A stretch of 64,000 nt of DNA, taken from assembly GCA_022563535.1 (NCBI GenBank), contig JADFNE010000014.1, forward strand, positions 18,212 through 82,211, read 5' to 3'. This DNA comes from Myxococcales bacterium (GTDB lineage Bacteria; Myxococcota_A; UBA9160; UBA4427). The notes below the pieces were generated by a model. That model saw nothing but the letters and a program-made list of their open reading frames with translations. It did not search any database and was not told where the DNA came from. Of this stretch, positions 62,901-64,000 are shown piece after piece (positions within the stretch are counted from its first letter, which is position 1; each line of letters starts with the position of its first letter). The position numbers and the translations under genes are program-made.

Positions 62901-63762
62901 CGTGCGCAACGTCTTCGATGTAGATGGGGTTTCGCTCCGAGGAGGCAGTGATGGCCGTTCGTGCTAGGTCGTCGACGTCCTTGAGGAAGCCGACGCCGCG
63001 CACCAGGTACTCAACCCCGTTCATGTCGATGGTGCCCGCTCCCACGTCGAGGTTCGATTGCGCGACTGCGCGCTCGATCTGTTCGATCGTGACATTGCGC
63101 GCGCGCATCGCATCGGGGTCGACGTCGACCTGGTATTCCTGAACGAAACCACCGATCGAGGCAACCTCGGCCACCCCCGCTACACCCTGAAGCGCGTAGC
63201 GCACCGTCCAGTCCTGAACGGAACGAAGCTCGTGGAGGTCCCAACCGCCGGTGGCGTGGCCCTCTTCATCTTGCCCCTCGAGCGTGTACCAGAAGATCTG
63301 ACCCAGGGGCGTCGCGTCGGGGCCGAGGGCTGGCGACACCCCGTCTGGCAGCGTTCCGGGTGGCAACGACGCAAGCTTCTCGAGAATACGCGAACGGGAC
63401 CAATAGAATTCGACGTCCTCCTGGAAGATCACGAAGATCGACGAAAATCCGAAGTACGAAGCCGAGCGGATCGTCTTGACGCCGGGAACGCCCAGCAGTG
63501 CCACGGTCAGCGGATAGGAGACCTGGTCTTCAATGTCCTGGGGAGAACGGCCCGTCCACTCGGTGAAGACGATCTGCTGGTTCTCGCCGGTATCTGGAAT
63601 CGCGTCGACGGGCACCGGATCGCGTGGTAAGCCGACATCCCAGTCGAAGGGCGCGTTGGCGACACCCAAGGCGAGGAACAACCCTGCGAGAAGGGTGACG
63701 ATGAGCGTGTTGTCGAGACACGCTCCGATCAGCCGGCCGATGAGGGTGTGCCGAGGATCCAC
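59974..63762 (-). CDS. cusA: CusA/CzcA-type heavy-metal RND efflux pump
   Basis: The 1262-aa inner-membrane pump has GTG start 63760-63762. Motifs: [131 protein letters not shown] and [17 protein letters not shown]. It is about 200 aa longer than usual (about 1050). The surplus is a central insertion with several additional hydrophobic helices ([68 protein letters not shown]). It exports Cu(I)/Ag(I) or another metal with the adaptor encoded just upstream. Confidence 0.93.
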   Translation of the reverse strand: [1262 protein letters not shown]

Positions 63763-63763
63763 C

Positions 63764-64000
63764 TCACATCCCCATTAGAGCGTGCGGGTCAGTCGTGGCC
63801 TCACTGCCCTCTGGATTCATCATGCTGGGCTTCGCCTGGATCTGGATCGACGCGTCGATCTTGAAGGCGCCGTGCGACACGACGCTTTCGCCTTCTTCCA
63901 GGCCGTGCAGCACGATGTAGGTGTCGCCCGCGCGCGGTCCCAGGTGGATCTCCCTGGACTCGTACGATGTGGAATCGTCCGCTGCTAGGGTGGCCACATA
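63764..64000 (-). CDS. RND membrane fusion protein (CusB-like), C-terminal part only
   Basis: The frame runs off the window end. The C-terminus reads SREIHLGPRAGDTYIVLHGLEEGESVVSHGAFKIDASIQIQAKPSMMNPEGSEATTDPHALMGM, where the beta-barrel strand (GLEEGESVV..GAFKIDAS.IQ.KPSMM) is the CusB-type adaptor ending. The Met-rich tail (SMMN, HALMGM) suits a metal-handling adaptor. Its stop is 1 bp before the GTG of the pump gene. Confidence 0.85.
   Translation of the reverse strand, partial: YVATLAADDSTSYESREIHLGPRAGDTYIVLHGLEEGESVVSHGAFKIDASIQIQAKPSMMNPEGSEATTDPHALMGM

Overview
This 64 kb window is a GC-rich, densely packed chromosomal segment of a Gram-negative bacterium. Gram-negative evidence: a putative outer-membrane beta-barrel, a Wzz-type polysaccharide co-polymerase, an RND efflux pump and a lipoprotein peptidase. 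The metabolism looks aerobic and rich in acyl-CoA chemistry: type II citrate synthase, ETF, three-subunit proton-translocating transhydrogenase, MaoC/mesaconyl-CoA-hydratase and CitE-like proteins, a 17beta-HSD4-like SDR and a P450. With the ImuA/ImuB/DnaE2 mutasome and the bacterial SUI1 protein, this fits a deltaproteobacterial-type lineage (Myxococcota, Binatota or a relative). There is no rRNA, complete tRNA or CRISPR array, and the lineage call is an inference.

Layout. 1-10 kb: ArsM-like methyltransferase (cut by the window edge), SDR, small unknown proteins, a broken outer-membrane protein gene, a fold-type IV aminotransferase, gltA and a GT39 glycosyltransferase. 9-19 kb: SUI1, a CoA-binding protein, an M16 peptidase pair (one active, one inactive lipoprotein), a WYL regulator, patatin, efp, and a ParA/acyltransferase/epimerase operon. 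19-30 kb: etfBA, a hydrolase, a Cas4-like nuclease, cysE, a CcmH-like gene, srkA, nadA, a CitE-like lyase, a response regulator with a frameshifted MshEN-CheX-like partner, and a mesaconyl-CoA-hydratase-like gene. 31-40 kb: pntAA-AB-B, cysQ, leuCD, tkt, a YheU-like gene and a POT transporter.

40-54 kb is the most interesting part. Error-prone polymerase genes (dnaE2, dinB, imuA-imuB) are interleaved with an exopolysaccharide cassette (ExeA-like ATPase, tyrosine autokinase, Wzz protein) and with a response regulator and FAD oxidoreductase. The start regions of dnaE2 and imuA share an almost identical 27-bp element made of three direct heptamers. It lies exactly 8 bp before each start codon and resembles no standard LexA box that I know, so it is a candidate damage-response operator of a new type.

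54-58 kb is genome-plasticity territory. A REP-associated tyrosine transposase is enclosed by long imperfect inverted arms, each containing a REP-like hairpin. It is followed by a P450 and an aldolase, and then by an IS3-family remnant fused to the amputated 5' end of a CPA2 antiporter gene. 58-64 kb: a minus-strand metal-efflux operon (cusB-like end, cusA-like) followed by a phospholipase-D/cardiolipin-synthase-like gene and the antiporter stub.
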